From the NCBI GenBank assembly GCA_018241225.1, contig JAFEEG010000019.1, forward strand, positions 62,001 through 126,000: 64,000 nucleotides of DNA, in the 5' to 3' direction. Position 1 is the stretch's first letter; each line of letters starts with the position of its first letter. Positions 7,731 to 15,916 of the stretch are shown here, in pieces. Both the position numbers and the translations under genes were made by a program. The DNA is from Pseudomonadota bacterium. GTDB lineage: Bacteria > Pseudomonadota > Gammaproteobacteria > Burkholderiales > Burkholderiaceae_C. The notes under the pieces were generated by a model that saw only the letters and a program-made list of their open reading frames with translations, was not told the DNA's origin and made no database searches.

Positions 7731-9188
7731 TCAGAGAATCTTGAAGGACCCCGGCGCCGGCGCCGCCTCGTTCTGCGTGGCCATGATGGGCTTGCCGCCG
7801 TAGTAGTTCTTGATGCCCCCGATCCAGTCGCGCGCACGGATGTTGAGCTTGAAGTTGTCGTCCATCGAGCGGCCGCGCGTGATGAGGATACCCAGGTCGG
7901 CGCCTTCGTAGCGGTAGTCGCCAGGCCCGGTGATGCGCAGGAAGAAGGCCTCGCGCTCGCTGTCGATGGCGCGGCGCTCGTAGTCGAAGCGCTGGTAGGC
8001 CACGCTGCCGTCCTCGGCCATGCGGTAGATGCCGGTGGCCGGCGCGTGGGTGACCTGGTCGACCCGGTCTTCGGTGAACTTGAGCACCACCTGCGACCAC
8101 GAGTCGATAAAGTGCGGCTGCGCCCAGCGGTCGTTGATCTCGCGCACATTCAGGTCGAAGGGCACGCCGGAGAACTCGAGCAGGTGGAACAGGAACAGCG
8201 GCGCGTCGGCATAGGCAAAGGCCGCGTGGTTGGTCATGGGGCTGGCGCCGCAGATGCGCGGGTTGAGCTCGCCCAGGTAGACCTCGTTGTTGTCGGTGTC
8301 GATCAGGAAGTCGAGGTCGAAGTAGCCGCGATAGCCCTCGGCCAGCAGCTGATTGCCGAAGCGCTCGGCCATGTCGCGCGCCTTCAGGCGGACTTCTTCG
8401 GAGAAGGCGCCGGGGAAGACCTCGTTGCCGCTCCAACCGCCCTTGTAGGGCGTGAGCTCCTTGGCGCCCACCACTTCGGTGAGCAGCGGGCCGACCAGCG
8501 TGCCCGACTGCGTGGCGCACGCCTCGAGCGTGGCGCCGCGGCAGTTGATGCGCTTCATGATCTTCACTTCGGGGTCGTTGACGATCTCGTTCTTGTGCTT
8601 GTTGAAGTCGTCTTCGCTGGCGATGAAGAAGGTGGTGTGGCCCGAATCGCCGAAGGCCGACTGCACCACCAGGTCGCGGCCCAGCCCGGCGCGCTCGGCG
8701 ATCTGCATCAGGTGCTCGTAGCTGTCGACCTTTTCCAGCGCGTTGGGCACCGAGAACACGCCGGCCTTGTTGCCGATGCGCACCGTTTCCATCTTGTTGT
8801 CGCAACGCGTGCGCAGCGTGGCGGGCGGAAACCACACCTCCATGCCCAGCTCGCGGGCCAGCTCCTCCGTCTTCTCGTCGAACATGAGGAAGGTGGCCAC
8901 CGGCTTGCCGCCGCGCCGCTCGATCAGGTCGATGACTTCCTTGTGCTGCAGCAGGTAGTTGTTGATGTCCTCGATGGACTCGAACTCTGCATGCGGCGAC
9001 TCGGAGGGCACGAACACGTTGGGGTGCCGCCCGTCGAAGCAGTCGATGTAGTTGATGTATCGAAAGCGGTTGACCCAGCGGTCCATGCCGAGCAGGTTGA
9101 AGTTGGTGGCGCTGATGAAATAGATGGGCCGCTCGTTGCGATGGAACATCAGCTTCAAGTCGGCAATGCTCTGGACCTTGGTGGTCAT
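7731..9188 (-). CDS. ATP-grasp domain ligase ('biotin carboxylase-like')
   Basis: ATP-grasp enzyme of 485 residues. Such proteins activate a carboxylate as acyl-phosphate and join it to an amine or thiol. Visible are an N-terminal preATP-grasp part (YFISATNFNLLGMDRW), the nucleotide-lid region VVQSAFGDSGHTTFF, a central KRINCRGATLEA segment and the metal-binding strand FDLDFLIDTDNNEVYLGELNPRICGAS with the acidic and Asn ligands. Homologs are often labelled biotin carboxylase, but there is no carboxyltransferase or biotinyl carrier here, so an amino-acid or amine ligase is more likely. The ATG overlaps the decarboxylase stop (ATGA) and has a clear CAGGGAGAGAAGA ribosome site. Operon partner of the decarboxylase and C45 enzyme. 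Substrates not deducible. Confidence 0.84.
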   Translation of the reverse strand: MTTKVQSIADLKLMFHRNERPIYFISATNFNLLGMDRWVNRFRYINYIDCFDGRHPNVFVPSESPHAEFESIEDINNYLLQHKEVIDLIERRGGKPVATFLMFDEKTEELARELGMEVWFPPATLRTRCDNKMETVRIGNKAGVFSVPNALEKVDSYEHLMQIAERAGLGRDLVVQSAFGDSGHTTFFIASEDDFNKHKNEIVNDPEVKIMKRINCRGATLEACATQSGTLVGPLLTEVVGAKELTPYKGGWSGNEVFPGAFSEEVRLKARDMAERFGNQLLAEGYRGYFDLDFLIDTDNNEVYLGELNPRICGASPMTNHAAFAYADAPLFLFHLLEFSGVPFDLNVREINDRWAQPHFIDSWSQVVLKFTEDRVDQVTHAPATGIYRMAEDGSVAYQRFDYERRAIDSEREAFFLRITGPGDYRYEGADLGILITRGRSMDDNFKLNIRARDWIGGIKNYYGGKPIMATQNEAAPAPGSFKIL

Positions 9189-12067
9189 TCTTCTCTCCCT
9201 GTAGTTGTGTTGGCCGGCGCCGTCCTGGCTTTTCGGCTGGCCGGCTTTGTCTCGTTGTCGTTCGCCTGCGGCTGTGCAACCCGACCCGACAGCGCCACCG
9301 CGGCGCGCGCGGCGGTGGCCTGCGCGGCGCGGGCCAGCGCTTCGGCGTTGAAGATGCGAAAGCCCAGCTCGGGCCTGAAGCCATGGATCTCGCGCACGTC
9401 GAGTGCGGCCATGAACTGCAGGATCTCGGCGCTGATCACCTGGCCGGGCACCAGGATCGGAAAGCCCGGCGGATACGGAATGACGAACAGCGCCGACACC
9501 AGCTCGCGCCCACCCTGGATGGCGCGGGCGGCCTCGGCCATGTCGATGTACTCGCAGTTGGTGTCGTCGTAGGACAGGAAGAAGGCGCTGCGGATGTCTC
9601 CGTCGCGCGTGGCGCCGCGGCCTTCGACGCTGCGCCCGCGGAACGCGAAGTGGAAGCTGGAGAAGTCGGGCAGCGGCGGCTGCTCGAGCGTGAGCGAGCG
9701 CACCCGCTTTTCGTGGATGCGGCGCTCGATGGCGCTCATGTCGGCCACCCGATGGTCGACGTCCCGCGCGATCTTCACCAGCACCTCGATCAGGTAGGCC
9801 ACCGCCGAGCGCGTGCTACCGATGTTGGTCATGAACAGCACGGTGTTGCGCGAGGTCTTGTTGATCTGGATGCCGTAGCGATCCATCAGCTCCTTGTTCT
9901 TGAAGGTGTCGCCGTCCATGCCGGCCGCGCCGATGGACAGCGTGGCACGGGTGGGGTCGAGCGCGAACTCGTCGGTGCGCCAGGCGGCCTCGAGGTTGTT
10001 CCAGCCGGTTTCGTCGTCGTAGTAGGACTGCACGCCCGATTCGCGGTACTCGGGCGGAACCACATCCTTCACGGTCAGGAAGCGGAAGTAGCGCCGCAGC
10101 AGCGGATGGGTGCGCACCTGCTCGCGCAGGCTCATGGCCAGCTCGAGCTGGCGCTGGATGAGCTCGTAGCCTTCCAGTTCCACCTGCCGGCGACCCACGT
10201 CGAGCGAGGCCAGGATCTGGTAGTTGGGCGAAGTGGAGGTGTGGGTCATGTAGGCCTCGTGGAAGGCCTCTTCGGCCTTGTCCTTGAAGTCCTGGTCCCA
10301 CACATGGATCATCGAGCCCTGCCGCAGGGCCGTGAGGGTCTTGTGCGTGGAGTGCGTGGCATACACACGGATGCGGGCCTTGGCCGGGTCGGGCAGCAGT
10401 CGGTTGCCCAGCACCTGCTCCTCGTTGTCCCAGTCGATGCCCTTGCTGAACTCGGCGTGACGCGCTGCATAGGCCGGGTCTTGCAGCATCTCGTGCAGCT
10501 TGGCGGCGCTGGCCATGCCGGTGCGCTGCCGGTAGATGGGATGGCAGCGCGCAAAGGCGAACCAGGCCTCGTCCCAGAGGAACACCAGGTCGGGCTTGAT
10601 GGCCAGGCATTCCATCATCACGCGCTCGACGTCGTAGACGATGCCGTCGAAGGTGCAGTTGGTGAGCAGCACCATGCGCACCCGGTCGAGCGTGCCGGCA
10701 CGCTTGTAGTCCAGCAGCGTCTTCTTGATGTGGCGGATGGGCACCGCGCCATACATCGAGTACTGGTCGAGCGGGTAGCTGTCGAGGTAGGCCACCTGCG
10801 CGCCGGCCAGCACCAGGCCGTAGTGGTGCGATTTGTGGCAGTTGCGGTCGACCAGCACGATGTCGTCGGGCCGCACCAGCGCCTGCACCACGATCTTGTT
10901 GCAGGTGGAGGTGCCGTTGGTGGCGAAGTAGGTGCGCCGCGCACCGAAGGCGCGTGCCGCATATTCCTGGGCGAGCTTGAGCGGGCCCACCGGGTCGAGC
11001 AGGGAATCGAGCCCGCCCGAAGTGGCCGAGGTTTCGGCCATGAACAGGTTCATGCCGTAGAACTGCGCCAGGTCGCCGATCCAGTTGGAGTTCATGATCG
11101 ACTTGCCGCGCGCCAGCGGCAGCGCATGGAACACGCCGGTGGGTTGCTTGGCGTAGTCGCGCAGCGCGTGGAAGAAAGGCGTGCGGTGGCGCTCGCCCAC
11201 GCCCTTCATGATGGCGCTGTACAGCTCGATGTGGTCTTCCTCGCCGAAGAAGATGCGCTTGAACACCTCGCCCACCTGCGCCGCAATGGATTCGACGTTG
11301 ACGTCGGTCACCAGGTACAGGTCGAGCTCGGGCCGCAGCTGCGCGATCTGCCGGCCCAGCAGCGGGCCACGCTCGAACTCGGCCATTTTTTCCACGCCCT
11401 CGTCCATGCCGTCGAGGAAGCGGCGCAGCAGGTCGTTGTGGTTGACCGAGCGGAACGGAAAGCCGTGGCGGATGACCACCGCCTGCAGGTTGAAGTTGAC
11501 CAGCGTGGCGATCAGCGCGTCTTCGAAGCTGGGCACCACCACCACGTCGAAGATGAAGTCGTCGTCGCTGGTGCGCTTGCGCTGCACGCGGCGGCGCAGC
11601 GCATCTTCCTCGGCGGGCGACATCTCGTCGACGATGAGCACCTCGAAGTAGGGGCGCGCCAGCTGCGCCGCGCGTTCGCTCTCGGTCTCGATCTGCGAGG
11701 GCAGTTCGTTGTCGCTGTCGAGCGCGCTGACGTCGTGGCGATAGGTGCGCGCGGCCAGCACCCGGTGGATGCGGCGCGCGGCCTGGTGGGCGCGCGCGAT
11801 TTCGTCGCGCTCGATCCAGTTCACCAGTTCGCCGAACACCCGCCCACCCGGAAAGGCCCAGTAGCTCTCGACCGGCGCCAGCTCTCCGACGATCTTGCGC
11901 ACATGCGCCAGATGGCGTGCGCGGTCTGGATGGTCGGGTGCCAGCACGGTGAGCCGGCTGAGGTCGTCGACCAGGCTGATCCAGCCGTCGGCGCGCATTT
12001 CCCACACGCTGCGGTGGCGGCTCAGCGACGCGCTGCCGCGTTTTTCCGAAGCACTTGTTGGCTTCAT
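9185..12067 (-). CDS. Large Orn/Lys/Arg decarboxylase-family PLP enzyme
   Basis: Fold-type I PLP enzyme of the bacterial ornithine/lysine/arginine decarboxylase family, expected to turn a basic or related amino acid into its amine and CO2. At 960 residues it is clearly longer than AdiA or LdcC (~710-760). The N-terminal third carries a receiver-like wing (IVDEMSPAEEDALRRR, VVVVPSFEDALIA). The catalytic core shows FATNGTSTCNKIV, RNCHKSHHYGL, the cofactor Asp in FLWDEAWFAFARCHPIY (Asp about 499) and the Schiff-base lysine in ATHSTHKTLTALRQGSMIH (Lys about 576). Start chosen at MKPTSAS (12067) because CAGGGAGACGAAA precedes it; ATG at 12085 lacks a site. Its stop overlaps the ATP-grasp start. 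Substrate could be ornithine, arginine, lysine or an unusual amino acid. It ends 79 bases from the amidase gene. Confidence 0.9.
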   Translation of the reverse strand: MKPTSASEKRGSASLSRHRSVWEMRADGWISLVDDLSRLTVLAPDHPDRARHLAHVRKIVGELAPVESYWAFPGGRVFGELVNWIERDEIARAHQAARRIHRVLAARTYRHDVSALDSDNELPSQIETESERAAQLARPYFEVLIVDEMSPAEEDALRRRVQRKRTSDDDFIFDVVVVPSFEDALIATLVNFNLQAVVIRHGFPFRSVNHNDLLRRFLDGMDEGVEKMAEFERGPLLGRQIAQLRPELDLYLVTDVNVESIAAQVGEVFKRIFFGEEDHIELYSAIMKGVGERHRTPFFHALRDYAKQPTGVFHALPLARGKSIMNSNWIGDLAQFYGMNLFMAETSATSGGLDSLLDPVGPLKLAQEYAARAFGARRTYFATNGTSTCNKIVVQALVRPDDIVLVDRNCHKSHHYGLVLAGAQVAYLDSYPLDQYSMYGAVPIRHIKKTLLDYKRAGTLDRVRMVLLTNCTFDGIVYDVERVMMECLAIKPDLVFLWDEAWFAFARCHPIYRQRTGMASAAKLHEMLQDPAYAARHAEFSKGIDWDNEEQVLGNRLLPDPAKARIRVYATHSTHKTLTALRQGSMIHVWDQDFKDKAEEAFHEAYMTHTSTSPNYQILASLDVGRRQVELEGYELIQRQLELAMSLREQVRTHPLLRRYFRFLTVKDVVPPEYRESGVQSYYDDETGWNNLEAAWRTDEFALDPTRATLSIGAAGMDGDTFKNKELMDRYGIQINKTSRNTVLFMTNIGSTRSAVAYLIEVLVKIARDVDHRVADMSAIERRIHEKRVRSLTLEQPPLPDFSSFHFAFRGRSVEGRGATRDGDIRSAFFLSYDDTNCEYIDMAEAARAIQGGRELVSALFVIPYPPGFPILVPGQVISAEILQFMAALDVREIHGFRPELGFRIFNAEALARAAQATAARAAVALSGRVAQPQANDNETKPASRKARTAPANTTTGREE

Positions 12068-12146
12068 TTTCGTCTCCCTGTTCAAGCCGTCGCCCTTGTT
12101 CGGCGCGGCCTTGTTCTCTTCAAGCTTGTCAGATGTTCGTGCGTGC

Positions 12147-13043
12147 TCAGTCGGGCTTTACCAGTGGCCCGAGGCTGTTCAGGTACGGATAACGGTCAGA
12201 TGTCTCACGGTCATAAATGTCAAACGTGCATTCACGATCTCGGAAGCTCTTGAGCGGCTGGCCCAGGTTGCTGCGCAAGCCACGTTCGCGCTCCCTGCGC
12301 AGGCGCGCAAAGTCGACGTCGATGGTGATGATCTCGTTGCCGCCATCGGCCTGGTGCAGCACATAGCCCGAGGGGTCGCACACAAGGGAGCGCCCCACGC
12401 CGCCATCGCCCACGCCATTGATGTCGAAGAAGTAGACCTGGTTGGTGGCGGCCGAGGCGCGCGCAATGGACAGCTCGACATCGCGGTCGATGGTGTCGGT
12501 CATGGTCGGGTGAAGAATCACCTCGGCGCCCATCGCTGCCAGTGTGCGGGTGGTTTCCGGAAACCACATGTCATAGCAGATGGAAACGCCGAAGCGCCCG
12601 GCGCCTGGTACGTCGAACACGCAGAACTCGCTGCCGCCCGCCACGTCGCGCTCGTACGGACGGAAGGGAAAGAGCTTTCGAAAGCGCGCGACGACTTCGC
12701 CCGTTGGATTGATCACCGGCGTGGTGTTGTAGACCACCGGTCCGGCCAGGCCCTCGGCATGCTCGAACATCGAGCCGGGAATGAGCCACAGCCCGGTTTC
12801 GCGCGCCAATTCGCACAGCCTCGCCTCGGTGGGGCCGGGCAAGGGCTCGGCCTTGTCGTGCTTGGGACCCAGGGGGGCAAGTTCGGAGAACAGCACCATG
12901 CGGACCCACGGAAAGCGCTGGCGGATGTGGCGCAGGTAGTTGCCCATGCGCTCGACGTTGCTCTCGTAGGCCGACACGTTCATCTGCACGCCGGCCACGC
13001 CAAAGGTGCTGCTGGCGTCGCCAGCCGTATAGGCACCGCTCAT
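12147..13043 (-). CDS. Carbon-nitrogen hydrolase (nitrilase superfamily amidase)
   Basis: Cytoplasmic amidase or carbamoylase of the nitrilase superfamily, 298 residues, within the family's usual length. The catalytic triad is visible: Glu54 in FSELAPLGP, Lys123 in RFRKLFPF and Cys156 in GVSICYDMWFPE. The start ATG at 13043 overlaps the aldehyde dehydrogenase stop (ATGA), and longer upstream frame is only a shadow. The superfamily includes N-carbamoylputrescine amidase, omega-amidase and aliphatic amidases. Position inside an operon with a decarboxylase, a ligase and GABA degradation genes suggests release of an amine or GABA from an amide or carbamoyl intermediate. I cannot assign the branch with certainty. 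It is followed by a 79-base gap before the decarboxylase, with no promoter that I can defend. Confidence 0.9.
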   Translation of the reverse strand: MSGAYTAGDASSTFGVAGVQMNVSAYESNVERMGNYLRHIRQRFPWVRMVLFSELAPLGPKHDKAEPLPGPTEARLCELARETGLWLIPGSMFEHAEGLAGPVVYNTTPVINPTGEVVARFRKLFPFRPYERDVAGGSEFCVFDVPGAGRFGVSICYDMWFPETTRTLAAMGAEVILHPTMTDTIDRDVELSIARASAATNQVYFFDINGVGDGGVGRSLVCDPSGYVLHQADGGNEIITIDVDFARLRRERERGLRSNLGQPLKSFRDRECTFDIYDRETSDRYPYLNSLGPLVKPD

Positions 13044-14503
13044 TGATCCAACCCCGCCAGGCAGATGTACTTGATTTCGAGGAACTCCTCGAGCCCGTAG
13101 CGCGAGCCTTCGCGCCCCAGGCCCGATTGCTTCACCCCGCCAAAAGGTGCCTCGGCGGTGGAGATGAGGCCGGTGTTCACGCCCACCATGCCGGTTTCGA
13201 GCCGTTCGGCCACGCGCATGATCCGGCCGATGTCGCGGCTGTAGAAGTACGCGGCCAGGCCGAATTCGGTGTCGTTGGCCAAAGCAATGACCTCGTCTTC
13301 GGTGTGGAAGGAGAAGACGGGCGCCAGCGGTCCGAAGGTTTCTTCGCGCGCCACCAGCATGTCGCGCGTGGCGCCGCCGATGACGGTGGGCTGGTAGAAC
13401 TGGCCGCCCAGCGCGTGGCGCTTGCCGCCAGTGAGCACCTTGCCGCCCTTGGCCACGGCGTCGGCCACGTGCTCTTCGATCTTGGCCACGGCCTTGTCGT
13501 CGATCAATGGCCCCTGGGTCACGCCCGGCTCCATGCCGTTGCCGACCTTGAGCGCTTCCACGCGCGCCACCAGCTTCTGGGTGAACGCATCGAGCACGCC
13601 CGACTGGACATAGATGCGATTGGCGCATACACAGGTCTGACCGGTGTTGCGGTACTTGGAGACCATGGCGCCTTCGACGGCTGCATCGAGATCCGCGTCG
13701 TCGAACACGATGAAGGGCGCGTTGCCGCCCAGCTCCAGCGAGAGCTTCTTGACCGTGTCGGCCGACTGCCGCATGAGCATGCGGCCGACCTCGGTCGAGC
13801 CGGTGAAGGTGAGCTTGCGCACCACCGGGCTGGCCGTCATTTCGCCACCGATCTGCGAAGCCGAGCCGGTGAGTACCGAGAGGAGGCCCTTGGGCAGCCC
13901 CGCGCGTTCGGCCAGCAGCGCGAAGGCCAGCGCGGAATACGGCGTCTGCAGCGCGGGCTTGACCACCATCGAGCAGCCCGCCGCCAGCGCCGGCCCCGCC
14001 TTGCGGGTGAGCATGGCAATGGGGAAGTTCCACGGCGTGATGGCCGCCGTGACGCCGATGGGCTGCTTGATCGCCAGGATTCGGCGGTCTGCGGCGGGCG
14101 CGGGAATGGTGTCGCCATACACACGGCGCGCCTCGTCGGCAAACCACTCGATGAAGGAGGCGGCGTACACGACCTCGCCCCGCGCTTCAGCCAGCGGCTT
14201 GCCCTGCTCGGTGGTCATGATGGCGGCCAGGTCTTCCTGGTTGGCCAGCATGAGTTCGTTGAGCTTGCGCAGGATGGCGGTGCGCTCCTTGGCGGGGCGT
14301 CGCGCCCACTCGCGCTGCGCCTCTTCGGCCGCAGCAATGGCACGCTTGGTTTCTTGGGCAGCGCACATGGGCACGGTGCCGATCTGCTCGCCGGTGGCGG
14401 GGTTGCGCACGACGGCGGTGGCACCGCCGTCCGCATCCGCCGACTCGCCGGCTACATAGGCCTGCTGGCACAGCAGCGAGGGATCTTTCAGGGTCAAGGA
14501 CAT
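13040..14503 (-). CDS. gabD: Succinate-semialdehyde dehydrogenase, GabD type
   Basis: NAD(P)-dependent aldehyde dehydrogenase of 487 residues, oxidising succinate semialdehyde to succinate, the last step of GABA catabolism. ITPWNFPIAML, FTGSTEVGR (Rossmann nucleotide site), ELGGNAPFIVFDDAD with general base Glu257 and NTGQTCVCANR with nucleophile Cys291 and the nearby redox-regulatory Cys293 all match GabD. Both ends fit E. coli GabD without gaps. It starts 16 bases after gabT and its stop overlaps the amidase start. A broader omega-semialdehyde substrate such as glutarate semialdehyde is possible if the operon's decarboxylase uses lysine. The gabT-gabD adjacency makes the GABA route the simplest reading. 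Confidence 0.92.
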   Translation of the reverse strand: MSLTLKDPSLLCQQAYVAGESADADGGATAVVRNPATGEQIGTVPMCAAQETKRAIAAAEEAQREWARRPAKERTAILRKLNELMLANQEDLAAIMTTEQGKPLAEARGEVVYAASFIEWFADEARRVYGDTIPAPAADRRILAIKQPIGVTAAITPWNFPIAMLTRKAGPALAAGCSMVVKPALQTPYSALAFALLAERAGLPKGLLSVLTGSASQIGGEMTASPVVRKLTFTGSTEVGRMLMRQSADTVKKLSLELGGNAPFIVFDDADLDAAVEGAMVSKYRNTGQTCVCANRIYVQSGVLDAFTQKLVARVEALKVGNGMEPGVTQGPLIDDKAVAKIEEHVADAVAKGGKVLTGGKRHALGGQFYQPTVIGGATRDMLVAREETFGPLAPVFSFHTEDEVIALANDTEFGLAAYFYSRDIGRIMRVAERLETGMVGVNTGLISTAEAPFGGVKQSGLGREGSRYGLEEFLEIKYICLAGLDQ

Positions 14504-14519
14504 GGCCGGGCGCCTCTTC

Positions 14520-15818
14520 TCAACCCTGCATGGCCGACAGCAGGATGTCGATGCCTTCGTCGAGCACCGAATCCTCGATGGTCAGCGGAAACAGGAAGCG
14601 CACCACGTTGCCATAGACGCCGCAGGTCAGCAGCAGCAGGCCCGCGTCGCGCGCACGGGTCTGCACCAGGCGGGTGAAGTCGGCATCCGGCTTGCCCTTG
14701 GCGTCGGTGAACTCGACGGCGACCATGGCGCCGAGGCCGCGCACCTCGGCAATCTGCGGGATCTTGGCCTGCAGCAGACGCTGCTTGAGGCGCTGCCCGA
14801 GGCGCTCGGCGCGTGCGGGAAGCTGCTCGTCTTCCATGACGTCGAGCACCGCATGTGCCGCCGCGATGGCCAGCGGATTGGCCGCATAGGTGCCGCCCAG
14901 CCCGCCGGGCATGGGCGCGTCCATGAGCTCGGCGCGGCCCACCACGCCCGACAGCGGAAGGCCGCCGGCCAGGCTCTTGGCGATGGTCATGAGGTCGGGC
15001 ACCACGTCGTAGTGGTCCATGGCAAACAGGCTGCCGGTGCGGCCGAAGCCGGTCTGGATCTCGTCGGCGATCAGCAGGATGCCGTGGCGGTCGCACACCT
15101 CGCGGATGGCGCGCATGAACTCGGGCGGCTGGACGTAGAAGCCGCCCTCGCCCTGAACGGGTTCGAGGATGATGGCCGCCACCTGTTCGGGGTCGATGTC
15201 GGCCTTGAAGACGCGCTCGAGTGCCGCGAGGGAGTCTTCCACCGACTGGCCGTGCAGCGCCACGGGCGCCGGCACGTGGAAGATGCTGCCCGGGAAGGGG
15301 CCGAACCCGGTCTTGTAGGGCGCCACCTTGCCCGTGAGCGCCATGCCCATGTAGGTGCGGCCATGGAAGCCGCCGGTGAGCGCGATCACGCCCGGGCGGC
15401 GCGTGGCATTGCGCGCGATCTTGATGGCGTTTTCCACCGCTTCGGCACCGGTGGTGAAGAAGGCCGTCTTCTTGGCGTGCACGCCTGGTGTGAGCGCGTT
15501 GATGCGCTCGGCCAGCGAGATGGCGCTTTCGTACGGCACCACCTGGTAGGCGGTGTGCGTGAAGCGTTCGAGTTGCTCGCGCACGGCCTGCACGACGCGA
15601 GGGTGCCGATGCCCGGTGTTGAGCACCGCGATGCCCGAGCCGAAGTCGATGAAGCGACGGCCCTCGACGTCCCACAGTTCGGCGTTTTCCGCGCGCTCGG
15701 CATAGAAGGGAAAGCCGATGGCCACGCCACGCGGCGTGGCGGCGATGCGGCGGCTGTCTAGCGATTGATTGGACTTGGTAGCGGTGGCTGCGGGACGTGC
15801 GGCAAGGGTTGAAGTCAT
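14520..15818 (-). CDS. gabT: 4-aminobutyrate-2-oxoglutarate transaminase
   Basis: Class III PLP aminotransferase moving the amino group of GABA to 2-oxoglutarate and producing succinate semialdehyde. Family marks are [56 protein letters not shown], the cofactor Asp252 in [13 protein letters not shown] and Schiff-base Lys281 in [11 protein letters not shown]. The chosen ATG at 15818 gives 432 residues, close to E. coli GabT (426). An ATG at 15860 (14 residues longer) has TGAGGCG ahead of it but falls in the divergent promoter zone, so it is less likely. First gene of the eight-gene operon and divergent from the MocR regulator, which commonly controls gabTD. 5-aminovalerate or another omega-amino acid is an alternative substrate. 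Confidence 0.92.
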   Translation of the reverse strand: MTSTLAARPAATATKSNQSLDSRRIAATPRGVAIGFPFYAERAENAELWDVEGRRFIDFGSGIAVLNTGHRHPRVVQAVREQLERFTHTAYQVVPYESAISLAERINALTPGVHAKKTAFFTTGAEAVENAIKIARNATRRPGVIALTGGFHGRTYMGMALTGKVAPYKTGFGPFPGSIFHVPAPVALHGQSVEDSLAALERVFKADIDPEQVAAIILEPVQGEGGFYVQPPEFMRAIREVCDRHGILLIADEIQTGFGRTGSLFAMDHYDVVPDLMTIAKSLAGGLPLSGVVGRAELMDAPMPGGLGGTYAANPLAIAAAHAVLDVMEDEQLPARAERLGQRLKQRLLQAKIPQIAEVRGLGAMVAVEFTDAKGKPDADFTRLVQTRARDAGLLLLTCGVYGNVVRFLFPLTIEDSVLDEGIDILLSAMQG

Positions 15819-15879
15819 GGTGTGTGAGCGGCGCCTTGGCACGCGCTCGGAACTGGACATCGCCTCAGTCTATGGATAG

Positions 15880-15903
15880 ATTGATCCCACACAAAGATCC
15901 AAT
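15880..15903. promoter_or_regulatory. Inverted repeat in the gabT/MocR divergent promoter
   Basis: ATTGATC (15880-15886) and GATCCAAT (15896-15903) form an imperfect inverted repeat around a nine-base spacer, inside the 98-base gap between gabT and the regulator gene. On the minus strand TTGGAT and TATCCA could serve as -35 and -10 with an 18-base spacer, placing the repeat over the gabT promoter. A MocR binding site is inferred from position only. Confidence 0.4.
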
Positions 15904-15916
15904 TCATGCAGATTTA

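Noticed and set aside
7731-9188. Calling the ATP-grasp gene a biotin carboxylase
   Set aside because: No biotinyl-carrier or carboxyltransferase gene is present, and context points to an amide ligase; only the fold is shared.
7717-9384. Long N-terminal extension of the C45 gene, open to 9384
   Set aside because: The extension is a shifted-frame reading of the ATP-grasp gene; ATG 7716 gives the normal family start.
12068-12146. A separate promoter before the decarboxylase
   Set aside because: The 79-base gap has no convincing -10/-35 pair, so I keep it within the gabT operon.
9383-12253. A 956-codon plus-strand open frame opposite the decarboxylase
   Set aside because: It is His/Gln/Arg/Ala-rich low-complexity translation with no motif and mirrors the codon pattern of the real minus-strand gene. 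Similar long antisense frames at 2207-4318, 24896-27772 and 48785-51874 were rejected for the same reason.
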